Part shown: piece by piece, positions 10,001 to 18,711 of the stretch
How the letters are laid out: every line of letters starts with the position of its first letter
Numbering within the stretch: the first letter of the stretch is position 1
Translations under genes and position numbers: made by a program
The notes under the pieces: model-generated
Database searches by the model: none
What the model saw: only the letters and a program-made list of their open reading frames with translations
What the model was told of the DNA's origin: nothing
From: Lysobacteraceae bacterium
GTDB taxonomy: Bacteria; Pseudomonadota; Gammaproteobacteria; Xanthomonadales; Rhodanobacteraceae
Reading direction: 5' to 3'
Length of the DNA stretch: 64,000 bases
NCBI GenBank assembly: GCA_021372495.1
Contig: JAJFUF010000005.1
Location: 1 to 64,000, forward strand

Positions 10001-11398
10001 ATGCCCATGCTACGTGTGGACCGCGCGCGCGCCGCGCGCGAGGTCGGCGCCACCGTGCGCCTCGCCCTGCCGCTGATCGCCGCGCAACTCGCCGCGGTCG
10101 GCATGAACGTGGTCGACGCGATGCTGTCCGGCCATCTCGGCGCGCACACCCAGGCGGCGGTGACCACCGGCGCCGGCGTGTGGTCGCTGGCGATCATCAC
10201 CGCGATCGGCACGATGATGGCGGTGCCGCCCTCGGTCGCGCAGCTCGACGGCGCCGGCCGCCGCCACGAGGTCGGCGCGCTGTTCCGCCAGGCGCTGTGG
10301 ATCGCCGCCGGCCTCGGCGTGCTGCTGTGGCTCGGCGTGCGCAGCGCGGCGCCGCTGCTGGACGTGATCGGCGTGGTGCCGACGCTGCGCGTCGACGTCG
10401 TCGCGTTCCTGCACGCGATCGGCTGGGGCGCGCCGGCGCTGGCCGCGTTCTTCGCGCTGCGCGGGCTGTCCGAGGGCCTGTCGCTGACGCGCCCGTCGAT
10501 GTACTTCAGCTTCGGCGGCCTGCTGGTACTGGCGCCGCTCGGCTACGTGCTGATGTACGGCAAGCTCGGCGTCGCGCCGATGGGCGCGCGCGGCAGCGGC
10601 ATCGCCACCGCGATCGTGCTGTGGCTGGAGATGCTCGGCTTCGCAACCTACGTGCTGCGCCATCGCAACTACCGCACGCTCGGCCTGCTCGAGCGCTTCG
10701 ACTGGCCGCGGCCGCGCGTGATCGGCGAATTGCTCGGCATCGGCCTGCCGATGGCGGTGACGCTGCTGATGGAAGGCGGCTTGTTCGTCGCCGTCGCGCT
10801 GGCGATCGCCACGCTCGGCGAGGCGGTGACCGCGGCGCACCAGATCGCGCTGAACGTGGCCACGGTCGCGTTCATGGTGCCGCTCGGGCTGGCGCTGGCG
10901 ATCACCGTGCGCGTCGGCCACGCGGTCGGCCGCGGCGACGGCGACGGCGTGCGCTACGCGGGCTACTGCGGCATCGCGCTGGCGCTGGCGGCGCAGTTCG
11001 TCTCCTGCGGCCTGATGCTCGGCGTGCCGCACGGCATCGCCGCGCTGTACACGCACGATGCGGGGGTGATCGCGCTGGCCACGCAGTTGCTGGTGCTGGC
11101 CGGCCTGTTCCAGTTCTCGGACGGCATCCAGGTGGCCTCCAACGGCGCGCTGCGCGGCCTCAAGGACACGCGCGTGCCGATGCTGATCACCGGCTTCGCC
11201 TACTGGGGCGTCGGCATGCCGGTGGGCGGGTGGCTGGCGTTCGGCGCCGGCTACGGCGCGCGCGGCATGTGGATGGGGCTGGTCGCCGGCCTGACCGTGG
11301 CCGCGCTGCTGCTGTTCGCGCGTTTCCGCCGGCTCGTGCACGGCGGGCGCTGGCGCGCGGCGCCCGCCGTGCCCGGCGATGCCTCCGAAGCCGCGTGA
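10001..11398 (+). CDS. MATE family multidrug/Na+ (or H+) antiporter
   Basis: The 465-residue integral membrane protein has about twelve hydrophobic helices in two similar halves, the layout of MATE exporters (NorM-like), which expel cationic drugs in exchange for Na+ or H+. The N-terminal region with LPLIAAQLAAVGMNVVDAMLSGHLG matches the conserved first helices of the family. I chose ATG at 10001; an upstream frame extends to 9728 but crosses the divergent promoter region. ATG at 10007 is an alternative. It is transcribed alone. Confidence 0.93.
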   Translation: MPMLRVDRARAAREVGATVRLALPLIAAQLAAVGMNVVDAMLSGHLGAHTQAAVTTGAGVWSLAIITAIGTMMAVPPSVAQLDGAGRRHEVGALFRQALWIAAGLGVLLWLGVRSAAPLLDVIGVVPTLRVDVVAFLHAIGWGAPALAAFFALRGLSEGLSLTRPSMYFSFGGLLVLAPLGYVLMYGKLGVAPMGARGSGIATAIVLWLEMLGFATYVLRHRNYRTLGLLERFDWPRPRVIGELLGIGLPMAVTLLMEGGLFVAVALAIATLGEAVTAAHQIALNVATVAFMVPLGLALAITVRVGHAVGRGDGDGVRYAGYCGIALALAAQFVSCGLMLGVPHGIAALYTHDAGVIALATQLLVLAGLFQFSDGIQVASNGALRGLKDTRVPMLITGFAYWGVGMPVGGWLAFGAGYGARGMWMGLVAGLTVAALLLFARFRRLVHGGRWRAAPAVPGDASEAA

Positions 11399-11431
11399 CG
11401 CCTGCGGCGCGAGCGGCTACGCTGAACGCCC

Positions 11432-11450
11432 GTCCGGATGAAGTCCGGAC
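11432..11450 (+). terminator. Hairpin after the MATE gene
   Basis: GTCCGG (11432-11437) pairs with CCGGAC (11445-11450) across a 7-nt loop, 33 nt past the MATE stop. It is a weak terminator candidate because no T-run follows. The remaining gap to sppA (to 11601) shows nothing else clear. Confidence 0.35.
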
Positions 11451-11601
11451 ACGTCCGAGGCCGGGCGGCAAGCCGCATCCCGCCCCTTCCTGAACGAAGG
11501 GGACGAATCTCCCGTGCAGCGGGGGGCGGCGGGATGCGCAAGCACGTCCGCGGCGCGGATCCCCACCTCCGTTCACGGGTTTCCCCAAGGAATCGTCGTC
11601 C

Positions 11602-13446
11602 ATGACGCAGCGCACCCCCAGCGGCTTCCTCGGCTTCCTGCGCGTGCTCTGGCGCGGCCTCGACTTCACCCGCCGCGCCGTGCTGAACCTGGTGTTCTTC
11701 GCGCTGCTGCTGGGCTTCCTGGCCGTGGCCATGCGCGGCGCGCCGCGCGTCGAGCCGAACAGCGCGCTGGTGCTGAAGCCGGAAGGCCAACTGGTCGAGC
11801 AGTACAGCATCGATCCCGTCGAACGCGCGCTGGCGCGGCTCGGCGGCGACACGCCGAAGCAGGTGCAGGTGCGCGACCTGGTCGGCGCGATCGATGCCGC
11901 CGCGCATGATCCGCGCATCGAGCGCATCCTGCTCGAACCGGACGCGCTGGGTGCCGGCGGCTTCGCCGCGCTGCGCGAGGTCGGCGCGGCGCTGGACCGC
12001 TTCCGCGCCGCCGGCAAGCCGGTGATCGCGTGGGCCGCCGGCTACACGCAGGGCCAGTACTACCTTGCCGCGCACGCCGATCGCGTGCTGCTCGATCCCG
12101 AAGGCGGCGTGCTGCTGCAGGGCCTGGCGAGCTACCGCAACTACTACCGCGAGCTGCTCGACCGGCTCGGCGTGAACGTGCACCTGTTCCGTGTCGGCGA
12201 GTTCAAGTCGGCGGCGGAGCCGTTCATCCTCGACCAGGCGTCGCCGGAAGCGAAGGAAGCGGACAGCTACTGGCTGGGCGGGCTGTGGGATACCTATCTC
12301 GACGAAGTCGCCGCGCAGCGCAAGCTCGATCCGGCCGCGCTGCGCACCGCGGTCGCGCAGCTGCCGCAGGAGATCGCCGCCGCGCAGGGCGACCTCGCCG
12401 CGCTGGCGCAGAAACTCAAGCTGGTCGACGGCCTGGCGACGCGCGCCGAGCTGGTCGCGATGCTGCGCAAGGCGGGCGCGCCGGACCGTGGCGGCCACGG
12501 CTTCCGCGGCGTCGCCCTGGACGACTACCTCGCCTCGATGCGCACGCAGGCGCTGGCGATCGGCAAGCCGCGCGTGGCGGTGGTGGTGGCGGAAGGCGAG
12601 ATCGTCGGCGGCAAGCAGCCGCCCGGCATGGTCGGCGGCGATTCCACCGCGGCGCTGCTGCGGCAGGCGCGCGAGGACCGCAACGTCAAGGCGGTCGTGC
12701 TGCGCGTCGACTCGCCGGGCGGCGAGGTCTACGCCGCCGAGCAGATCCGTCGCGAGGTCGCGCTGACCCGCGCCGCTGGCAAGCCGGTGGTCGTCTCGAT
12801 GGGCGACGTCGCCGCCAGCGGCGGCTACTGGATCGCGATGAATGCCGATCGCATCCTCGCCGAGCCGAACACGATCACCGGCTCGATCGGCATCTTCGGC
12901 CTGTTCTTCAACGTACCGGACACGCTGGCCAAGATCGGCGTGCACACCGACGGCGTCGGCACTTCGCCGTGGGCGGGCGCGTTCGACGTGCGCCGGCCGC
13001 TCGATCCCGCCGTGGGCCAGGTGATCCAGAGCGTGATCGACAAGGGTTACCGCGATTTCACCGGCCGGGTCGCGGCGGCGCGCGGCAAGAGCGTCGCGGC
13101 GATCGACGCGGTCGCGCGCGGCCGCGTGTGGACCGGCCGGCAGGCGCTGGAGCGCGGCCTGGTCGACCAGCTCGGCGGCCTCGCCGACGCGGTGCGCTTC
13201 GCCGCGCAGCAGGCGAAGCTCGGCGACGACTATGCGGTCGGCTACGTCGAGCGGCCGCTCAGTGCCTTCGACCGCTTCCTGCTCGATTTCAGCCAGAGCA
13301 CGCTGGTGGCGTGGGCGCACGCCGGCGGCATCGCGCTGCCCGGCTGGCTGGCCGAGGCGCCGCGGCTGGCGCCGGAACTGGCGCTGTTCCGCCACGCGCG
13401 CGCCGGCGTGCCGCAGGTCTACGCGTACTGCTTCTGCACGCCGTAG
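11602..13446 (+). CDS. sppA: Signal peptide peptidase SppA, long (67-kDa) form
   Basis: SppA is an inner-membrane serine/lysine protease that degrades cleaved signal peptides. The 614-residue protein has an N-terminal membrane anchor (about 27-45) and two tandem ClpP-like halves. The expected catalytic dyad is split between halves: Lys202 in VGEFKSAAEPF and Ser406 in DVAASGGYW, matching the E. coli arrangement. The following TGSIGIFG segment supports the second half. ATG at 11602 sits after AAGGAA. It stands alone, with a divergent lipoprotein gene beyond its 3' end. Confidence 0.95.
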   Translation: MTQRTPSGFLGFLRVLWRGLDFTRRAVLNLVFFALLLGFLAVAMRGAPRVEPNSALVLKPEGQLVEQYSIDPVERALARLGGDTPKQVQVRDLVGAIDAAAHDPRIERILLEPDALGAGGFAALREVGAALDRFRAAGKPVIAWAAGYTQGQYYLAAHADRVLLDPEGGVLLQGLASYRNYYRELLDRLGVNVHLFRVGEFKSAAEPFILDQASPEAKEADSYWLGGLWDTYLDEVAAQRKLDPAALRTAVAQLPQEIAAAQGDLAALAQKLKLVDGLATRAELVAMLRKAGAPDRGGHGFRGVALDDYLASMRTQALAIGKPRVAVVVAEGEIVGGKQPPGMVGGDSTAALLRQAREDRNVKAVVLRVDSPGGEVYAAEQIRREVALTRAAGKPVVVSMGDVAASGGYWIAMNADRILAEPNTITGSIGIFGLFFNVPDTLAKIGVHTDGVGTSPWAGAFDVRRPLDPAVGQVIQSVIDKGYRDFTGRVAAARGKSVAAIDAVARGRVWTGRQALERGLVDQLGGLADAVRFAAQQAKLGDDYAVGYVERPLSAFDRFLLDFSQSTLVAWAHAGGIALPGWLAEAPRLAPELALFRHARAGVPQVYAYCFCTP

Positions 13447-13560
13447 GGCGGAACCGGCGCAGCCGTTTCCGCCGCCGCGCGGCAAGCGCCCGGCTTTCCG
13501 CCATGGCGTGCGTGGTCGCGGCTGTACGCGGCGGAAGCGCCGCTGCGCGGCGATTCCGCC

Positions 13561-13785
13561 CTATTGCGACTGCTGGTCGATGGCGGCGTCGGTCTGCGCC
13601 TTCTGCTGGTCGACCTGCTGCTGGACCTGCCTGGCGCGGTCGCGCGCCTTCAGCGCGTCGTCGAACGGCGTGGCGACGCGCGCCGGCTTCGGCGCGTCCT
13701 GCGCGACCGGCTTCGGCGGGCGGTCGCAGGCGGCCAGCGCGAGCGCGGCCGACGCGAGTGCGGCGATGCTGACGGTGCGGAACAT
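13561..13785 (-). CDS. Small lipoprotein (74 aa)
   Basis: A short gene with a clear lipoprotein signal peptide: basic start, hydrophobic core and lipobox LAAC with Cys20. Mature residues are Pro/Lys-rich, then a Gln/Asp-rich helix (DQQKAQTDAAIDQQ) that could form a short coiled coil. GGGAGGTGG lies just upstream of ATG at 13785. It is convergent with sppA and divergent from the SDR gene. No family recognised; probably an envelope-attached small protein. Confidence 0.75.
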   Translation of the reverse strand: MFRTVSIAALASAALALAACDRPPKPVAQDAPKPARVATPFDDALKARDRARQVQQQVDQQKAQTDAAIDQQSQ

Positions 13786-13887
13786 GGGCCACCTCCCGCG
13801 CCGCAGTGTCGCGCGTCCGCCCGCGCCGCGCCAGCGCGACACGCGCTCGTGTAAGCTCGCCGCAGCTCGTGGACGCGGAGGCGGCGC

Positions 13888-14670
13888 ATGCACGCACAGA
13901 CGGATCGCTGGCGGCTGGACGGCCAGGTCGCGCTGGTCACCGGCGCGAGCAAGGGCATCGGGCTGGCCTGCGCGCGCGAACTCGCCGCGCTCGGCGCGGA
14001 CGTGCTGATGGTCGCACGCGACGAGGCGTACCTCGAGGCCGCGCGCGACGAGTTGGCCGAGGAATTCCCGCAGCGCGAGCTGCGCGCGTTCGGCGCCGAT
14101 CTCGCGCAGCAGGAAGCGCGCCTCGAGGTGTTCGACTGGATCGCCGACCTCGGCGTGCCGCTGTCGCTGCTGGTCAACAACGTCGGCGGCAACGTGCGCA
14201 AGCCGACGCTCGACTACGCCGAGCACGAATACCGCGCGCTGATCGAGACGAACCTGGTGTCCGCGTTCGAGATGTGCCGGCTCGCGCACCCGCACCTGGT
14301 GCAGCACGCGAACGCGGCGATCGTCAACGTCGGCTCGGTGTCCGGCGCGACGCACGTGCGCACCGGCTCGCCGTACGGCATGACCAAGGCCGCGCTGCAC
14401 CAGTTGACGCGCAACCTCGCCTGCGAATGGGCCGAGGACGGCATCCGCGTCAACGCGGTCGCGCCGTGGTACATCCGCACGCAGCGCACCGAGCCGACGC
14501 TCGCCGATGCCGACTATCTCGAGGAAGTGATCGAGCGCACGCCGATGCGCCGCATCGGCGAGCCGCACGAGGTCGCCGCGGCGGTCGCGTTCCTGTGCCT
14601 GCCGGCGTCGTCGTACGTCACCGGCGAGATCGTCGCCGTCGACGGCGGCTTCCTGCGCTACGGGTTCTGA
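13888..14670 (+). CDS. Short-chain dehydrogenase/reductase (tropinone-reductase-like)
   Basis: The 260-residue classical SDR has the cofactor motif TGASKGIG (about 18-25), NNVGG in place of NNAG, catalytic Ser in GSVSG, and YGMTK (Tyr and Lys, YxxxK), followed by the conserved RVNAVAPW segment and VDGG near the C-terminus. Layout and motifs resemble tropinone-reductase-like SDRs; the true substrate is unknown. A GGAGGCGG ribosome-binding site precedes ATG at 13888. It is the first rightward gene before the DNA-repair pair, with a short 73-bp gap. Confidence 0.88.
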   Translation: MHAQTDRWRLDGQVALVTGASKGIGLACARELAALGADVLMVARDEAYLEAARDELAEEFPQRELRAFGADLAQQEARLEVFDWIADLGVPLSLLVNNVGGNVRKPTLDYAEHEYRALIETNLVSAFEMCRLAHPHLVQHANAAIVNVGSVSGATHVRTGSPYGMTKAALHQLTRNLACEWAEDGIRVNAVAPWYIRTQRTEPTLADADYLEEVIERTPMRRIGEPHEVAAAVAFLCLPASSYVTGEIVAVDGGFLRYGF

Positions 14671-14743
14671 CGCCCGTCGCGGTCCGCGCAACCATGGCCG
14701 GAAACGGCGAGTTCGATGGCGGATGCGCTGCTACCCTGCGCGC

Positions 14744-16210
14744 ATGCCCGACGCACATTGCCTGCCGCCGCATCTCGACGCCGCGACCTGCGAGCAGGCG
14801 CGGCTGACGCGCGATCCGCGCTTCGACGGCCTGTTCTTCACCGCCGTCACCTCGACGCGCATCTTCTGCCGCCCGGTGTGTCCGGCGCCGGCGCCGAAGC
14901 CGCGTCATGTCGTCTACTACCCGAGCGCCGCCGCCGCGGCCGCGGCCGGCTTCCGGCCCTGCCTGCGCTGCCGGCCGGAACTGGCGCCGGGCGCGTCCGC
15001 GTGGCGCGGCGGCGACGCGTTGGTGGCGAGCGCGCTGCGCCTGATCGAGGACGGCCTGCTCGACCGCGCGCCGGTCGCCGCGCTGGCCGCGCGCGTCGGC
15101 GTCGGCGAGCGCCACTTGCGCCGCCTGTTCACCGAACAGCTCGGTGCGGGCCCGCTCGCGGTCGCCGCGACGCGCCGCCTGCTTGCGGCGAAGAAGCTGC
15201 TGCACGAGACCGGCTTGCCGGTGGGCGCGATCGCGCACGCGGCCGGCTACGCCAGCCTGCGCCGCTTCAACGCCGCGTTTCGCGGCGCTTACGGCGTCGC
15301 GCCGCGCGAGCTGCGCCGCGGCCGCGCGCCGACAGCCGAGGAGGGCGAACTTTGCCTGCGTCTACCGTACCGGCCGCCGTACGATTTCGCCGGCCTGCTC
15401 GCGTTCTTCGCCCGCCGCGCGATCCCGGGCGTCGAGGTCGTCGACGCCGCGAGCTACCGGCGCGTGTTCATGCACGGCGGCGCGCCCGGCTGGTTCGAGG
15501 TCGGCGCGCCGGCCGACGCGCCGGCGCTGCTGCTGCGCGTGCATCACCCACAGCCGGCGGCGCTGCTCGGCGTGGCGGCGCGCGTGCGGCGCATGTTCGA
15601 CCTCGACGCCGACGCCGCCGCGATCGCCGCGCGCCTCGGCGCCAGCCGCGCGCTGCGCCCGCTGCTGCGCCGCCATCCCGGCGTGCGCGTGCCCGGCTGC
15701 TGGGACGGCTTCGAGATCGCGGTGCGCGCGGTGCTCGGCCAGCAGGTCAGCGTGGCGGCCGCGCGCACGCTGGCGGCGCGGCTGGTCGAGCGTTACGGCG
15801 CGCGGCTGGACGCGGACGCCGCGCCCGGCCTGCGCGCGCTGTTCCCGTCGCCGGCCGTGCTCGCCGACGCCGACCTGACTGCGCTCGGCGTGACGCGCGC
15901 GCGCGCCGACGCCATCCGCACCCTGGCGCGCGCCGTGGAAGAAGGACGCGTCGGTTTCCGCGCCGAGCAGGGCCTGCCCGCATTCGTCGAGGCGTGGAGC
16001 GCGCTGCCCGGCATCGGCGCCTGGACCGCGCACTACGTCGCGCTGCGCGCGCTCGGCCACCCCGACGCGTTCCCGGCGGCCGACCTGGTGCTGCGCAAGG
16101 TCGCCGGCGGCGGCGCGCCGTTGACGACGCGCGCGCTGGAGGCGCTGGCGCAGGACTGGCGGCCGTGGCGCGCCTACGCCACCATGTTGCTCTGGCGCGG
16201 CGCGGGATGA
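14744..16210 (+). CDS. alkA: Ada-type regulator fused to AlkA 3-methyladenine-DNA glycosylase
   Basis: A single 488-residue protein joins three repair parts. Residues 1-90 form an Ada-type methylphosphotriester acceptor domain with four zinc cysteines (FCRPVC and CLRC). About 95-190 is an AraC-type DNA-binding domain. About 195-310 and 315-485 form the AlkA N-domain and the HhH-GPD glycosylase, with helix-hairpin-helix LPGIGAWTA and the catalytic Asp near 447 (FPAADL). Methylation of the acceptor cysteine should switch it into an activator, as in the Ada response. I chose ATG at 14744 rather than the upstream ATG at 14723. It overlaps ogt by 4 bp. Confidence 0.93.
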   Translation: MPDAHCLPPHLDAATCEQARLTRDPRFDGLFFTAVTSTRIFCRPVCPAPAPKPRHVVYYPSAAAAAAAGFRPCLRCRPELAPGASAWRGGDALVASALRLIEDGLLDRAPVAALAARVGVGERHLRRLFTEQLGAGPLAVAATRRLLAAKKLLHETGLPVGAIAHAAGYASLRRFNAAFRGAYGVAPRELRRGRAPTAEEGELCLRLPYRPPYDFAGLLAFFARRAIPGVEVVDAASYRRVFMHGGAPGWFEVGAPADAPALLLRVHHPQPAALLGVAARVRRMFDLDADAAAIAARLGASRALRPLLRRHPGVRVPGCWDGFEIAVRAVLGQQVSVAAARTLAARLVERYGARLDADAAPGLRALFPSPAVLADADLTALGVTRARADAIRTLARAVEEGRVGFRAEQGLPAFVEAWSALPGIGAWTAHYVALRALGHPDAFPAADLVLRKVAGGGAPLTTRALEALAQDWRPWRAYATMLLWRGAG

Positions 16211-16722
16211 GCGCGACGATGTATTTCGATTATTGCGGGACGCCGATCGGGCCGCTGCTGCTGGCGGCGGACGCGACCGGCGCGCTGACCCACCTCGACC
16301 TGCCGCACGAGCGGCGCCCGACGACGCCGCAGCCGGACTGGCGCCGCGCACCCGAACGCTTCGACGCCGCGCGGCGCCAGCTCGAAGCGTATTTCGCCGG
16401 CACGCTGACCGCGTTCGACCTGCCGCTGGGCCCGCGCGGCACCGCGTTCCAGCGGCAGGTGTGGGCGGCGCTGTGCGAAGTGCCGTACGGCACCACCGCC
16501 AGCTACGCCGAGATCGCGCGCCGCATCGGCCGCCCGGCCGCGGTGCGCGCGGTCGGCGCGGCGAACGGCGCCAACCCGATCGGCATCATCGTGCCCTGCC
16601 ATCGCGTGATCGGCAGCAACGGCAGCCTGACCGGCTACGGCGGCGGCCTGCCGATGAAGCGCTACCTGCTCGAGCACGAGCGCCGCCACGCGCCGCCGCC
16701 GCGGCTCGTGCTGCAGGGGTAG
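16207..16722 (+). CDS. ogt: Methylated-DNA--protein-cysteine methyltransferase (O6-methylguanine)
   Basis: The 171-residue suicide enzyme transfers alkyl groups from O6-methylguanine to its own cysteine. The active-site loop IVPCHRVIG is intact, preceded by the RAVGAANGANP helix of the DNA-binding HTH and GTAFQRQVW at the start of the C-domain. ATG at 16207 overlaps the alkA stop (ATGA), so glycosylase/regulator and methyltransferase are made together, a compact adaptive-response operon. It lacks an Ada domain because the partner gene carries it. Confidence 0.95.
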   Translation: MSATMYFDYCGTPIGPLLLAADATGALTHLDLPHERRPTTPQPDWRRAPERFDAARRQLEAYFAGTLTAFDLPLGPRGTAFQRQVWAALCEVPYGTTASYAEIARRIGRPAAVRAVGAANGANPIGIIVPCHRVIGSNGSLTGYGGGLPMKRYLLEHERRHAPPPRLVLQG

Positions 16723-16781
16723 TTCGCCGGCGCGCACGGTGTCAAGTCACGGCCGAAGTCAAGATGCAACGGCGCGCGCGG

Positions 16782-16879
16782 TTGTCCACAGCGCCTGTGG
16801 ACAACTCATGGGAAAACGCTGTGCATGATCGCGTGCACGCCTTGTCGCGGCAGCGTTTCCAGCACTTTGGCGAAAATTT
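16782..16879 (+). repeat. Composite element copy B: inverted DnaA-box-like pair plus TTGGCGAAAATTT
   Basis: TTGTCCACA (16782-16790) and TGTGGACAA (16796-16804) are a perfect inverted pair with the same 5-nt gap as copy A. TTGGCGAAAATTT follows at 16867-16879. The distance from the first box to TTGGCGAA is 85 nt in both copies. It lies between convergent ogt and the DUF4124 gene, so it is not in a promoter position for either gene. Confidence 0.7.
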
Positions 16880-16914
16880 GATCGCTGCCCCGACGGGCGC
16901 GCCGCGGCCCGGCC

Positions 16915-17550
16915 TCAGCAGGCGTCGAGCTGCGCGCGCAGCTCCGCCTCGCGGCGCTCCAGCGGCGGCCTGTCGCTGGGGAAGGCGGTGCGCAACGCGC
17001 GGTGGTTGGCGTCGTAGCGGCGCTGCACCTCGGCGCAGATCTCCGTGCGCGTGGCCGGCCGGCAGGCGTCCTGCACCCAGGTGTAGCCGCCGGCGAGGCG
17101 GTCGTGCACGACCGGCGGGTGGCGGTTCGCCTCCGGCGCGGACGGCTGCACCATCGCGCCGAGCCCGCGTCCGGGAATGCCGAGCACGCCGAGCGGGACG
17201 AGGTACGGCGCCGGCTCGGGCGTGGCGCTGAGGTAGGTCTTGCCGGGATCGCTGGCCTGCGCGCAGACGTACAGTTGCGGCAGCGTCGCGGCCACAGGGC
17301 GCGGTGCTGCGTCGGCCGTCGCGGCCGCGGCGCGGGGCGCCGCGACCGGCGCGGGCACGGATGCCGTCGCGCTGCCTGCGCCGTCCTCCAACCGCAGCGC
17401 CTGCTGGCGCTGGCCCGATGCGCACGGCCGGTCCTGGTAGGCGACGCGTCCCCGCGCGTCGGTGCAGCGGTAGGCCTGCTGCGCGCGCGCGGCGGTGCCG
17501 AGCGATGCCAGCACGAGCAGGGCCAGGCAGGCGCGCAACGCACGACGCAT
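16915..17550 (-). CDS. Secreted DUF4124 domain protein
   Basis: The 211-residue protein has a typical Sec signal peptide (basic start, Leu/Ala core, cleavage after ARA) followed by a DUF4124-like module with the pattern AYRCTDARGRVAYQDRPC, two cysteines that probably pair. A Pro/Ala-rich linker leads to a second Cys-containing region ending in DAC. DUF4124 proteins are periplasmic or secreted and of unknown role. A longer frame to 17802 reads through non-conserved sequence, so I start at ATG 17550. It converges on ogt and is divergent from ltaE. Confidence 0.8.
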   Translation of the reverse strand: MRRALRACLALLVLASLGTAARAQQAYRCTDARGRVAYQDRPCASGQRQQALRLEDGAGSATASVPAPVAAPRAAAATADAAPRPVAATLPQLYVCAQASDPGKTYLSATPEPAPYLVPLGVLGIPGRGLGAMVQPSAPEANRHPPVVHDRLAGGYTWVQDACRPATRTEICAEVQRRYDANHRALRTAFPSDRPPLERREAELRAQLDAC

Positions 17551-17644
17551 GACGATCTCCGCGACCGGCGCATTGTACGTCCGGCCCTTGCGCGCGGCGC
17601 GCGCGCAGGGCGATGCTTGCGCGTCACGCCGCCGGAAACGCGCC

Positions 17645-18685
17645 ATGTCCGCACGCATCATCGACCTGTTCAGCGACACCAAGACCCGCCCGACCGCGGC
17701 GATGCGCGCGGCGATGGCTGCGGCCGAGGTCGGCGACGAGCGTGCCGGCGAGGATCCGACCGTCAACGCGCTGGCCGAGCGCTGCGCCGCGCTGCTCGGC
17801 AAGGAGGCCGCGGTCTACCTGCCGTCCGGCACGATGTGCAACGAGATCGCGCTGGCGGCGCACTGCCGGCCCGGCGACGAGGTGCTGTGCGACGCCACCG
17901 CGCACATCGTCGGCTTCGAGGGCGGCGGCCCGGCCGCGCTGGCCGGCGTGATGCTGAACCCGATCGCCGGCAGCCGCGGCATCTTCGACGCGCCGCAGCT
18001 CGCGGCGAAGCTGCGCGTGGACAACCCGCAGGCGCCGCGCCAGCGCCTGGTCGAGGTCGAGCAGACCGCCAACCTCGGCGGCGGCGCGGTGTGGCCGCTG
18101 GCGACGCTGCGCGCGGTCGCGGAGACGGCGCATGCGGCCGGCCTCGCCACCCACATGGACGGCGCGCGCCTGTTCAACGCGGTGGTCGCTTCCGGCGTGC
18201 CCGCGGCGGAGTACGCGCGCGGTTTCGACAGCGTCTGGGTCGATTTCAGCAAAGGCCTGGGCACGCCCGGCGGCGCGGTGCTGGCCGGCTCGCGCGCGTT
18301 CGTCGCCGAGGCGCGGCGCTGGCAGTTCCGCATCGGCGGCGCGATGCGCCAGAGCGGCATCATCGCGGCGGCCTGCCTGTACGCGCTCGATCATCACGTC
18401 GAGCGCCTGGCCGCGGATCACGCCCACGCGCGCCGGCTGGCGGAGGGCGTGGCGGCGCTGCCCGGCGTGGCGATCGACCCGGCGACGGTGCAAACCAACC
18501 TGGTCTACTTCGAGATCACCGACCCGCGCTTCGACACCGCCACGCTGGCCGCGGCCACGCTCGCGCGCGGCGTGCGCCTGTGCCCGATGGGCCCGCGGCT
18601 GATGCGCGCGGTGACCCATCTCGACGTGAGCGCACAGGACATCGAAAGCGCGCTGCAGGTGCTGGGCGACGCGCTGCGCGGCTGA
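17645..18685 (+). CDS. ltaE: Low-specificity L-threonine aldolase
   Basis: A PLP-dependent fold-type I enzyme that cleaves L-threonine or L-allo-threonine to glycine and acetaldehyde. The 346-residue protein carries the DFSDTKTRP-like N-terminal motif (LFSDTKTRP), the cofactor-binding MDGAR (171-175, Asp172) and Schiff-base Lys203 in DFSKGLG. I chose ATG at 17645 because the preceding in-frame extension is signal-free, Ala/Arg-rich sequence. It is convergent with the DegV gene, with stops only about 27 bp apart. Confidence 0.95.
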   Translation: MSARIIDLFSDTKTRPTAAMRAAMAAAEVGDERAGEDPTVNALAERCAALLGKEAAVYLPSGTMCNEIALAAHCRPGDEVLCDATAHIVGFEGGGPAALAGVMLNPIAGSRGIFDAPQLAAKLRVDNPQAPRQRLVEVEQTANLGGGAVWPLATLRAVAETAHAAGLATHMDGARLFNAVVASGVPAAEYARGFDSVWVDFSKGLGTPGGAVLAGSRAFVAEARRWQFRIGGAMRQSGIIAAACLYALDHHVERLAADHAHARRLAEGVAALPGVAIDPATVQTNLVYFEITDPRFDTATLAAATLARGVRLCPMGPRLMRAVTHLDVSAQDIESALQVLGDALRG

Positions 18686-18711
18686 GGCGGCATGCGCGGC
18701 CGCCGCGGCGT

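Noticed and set aside
14716-16722. A 668-residue plus-strand frame ending in the ogt sequence
   Set aside because: Its N-terminal 500 residues are an alkA shadow. Ogt starts at ATG 16207 with normal length.
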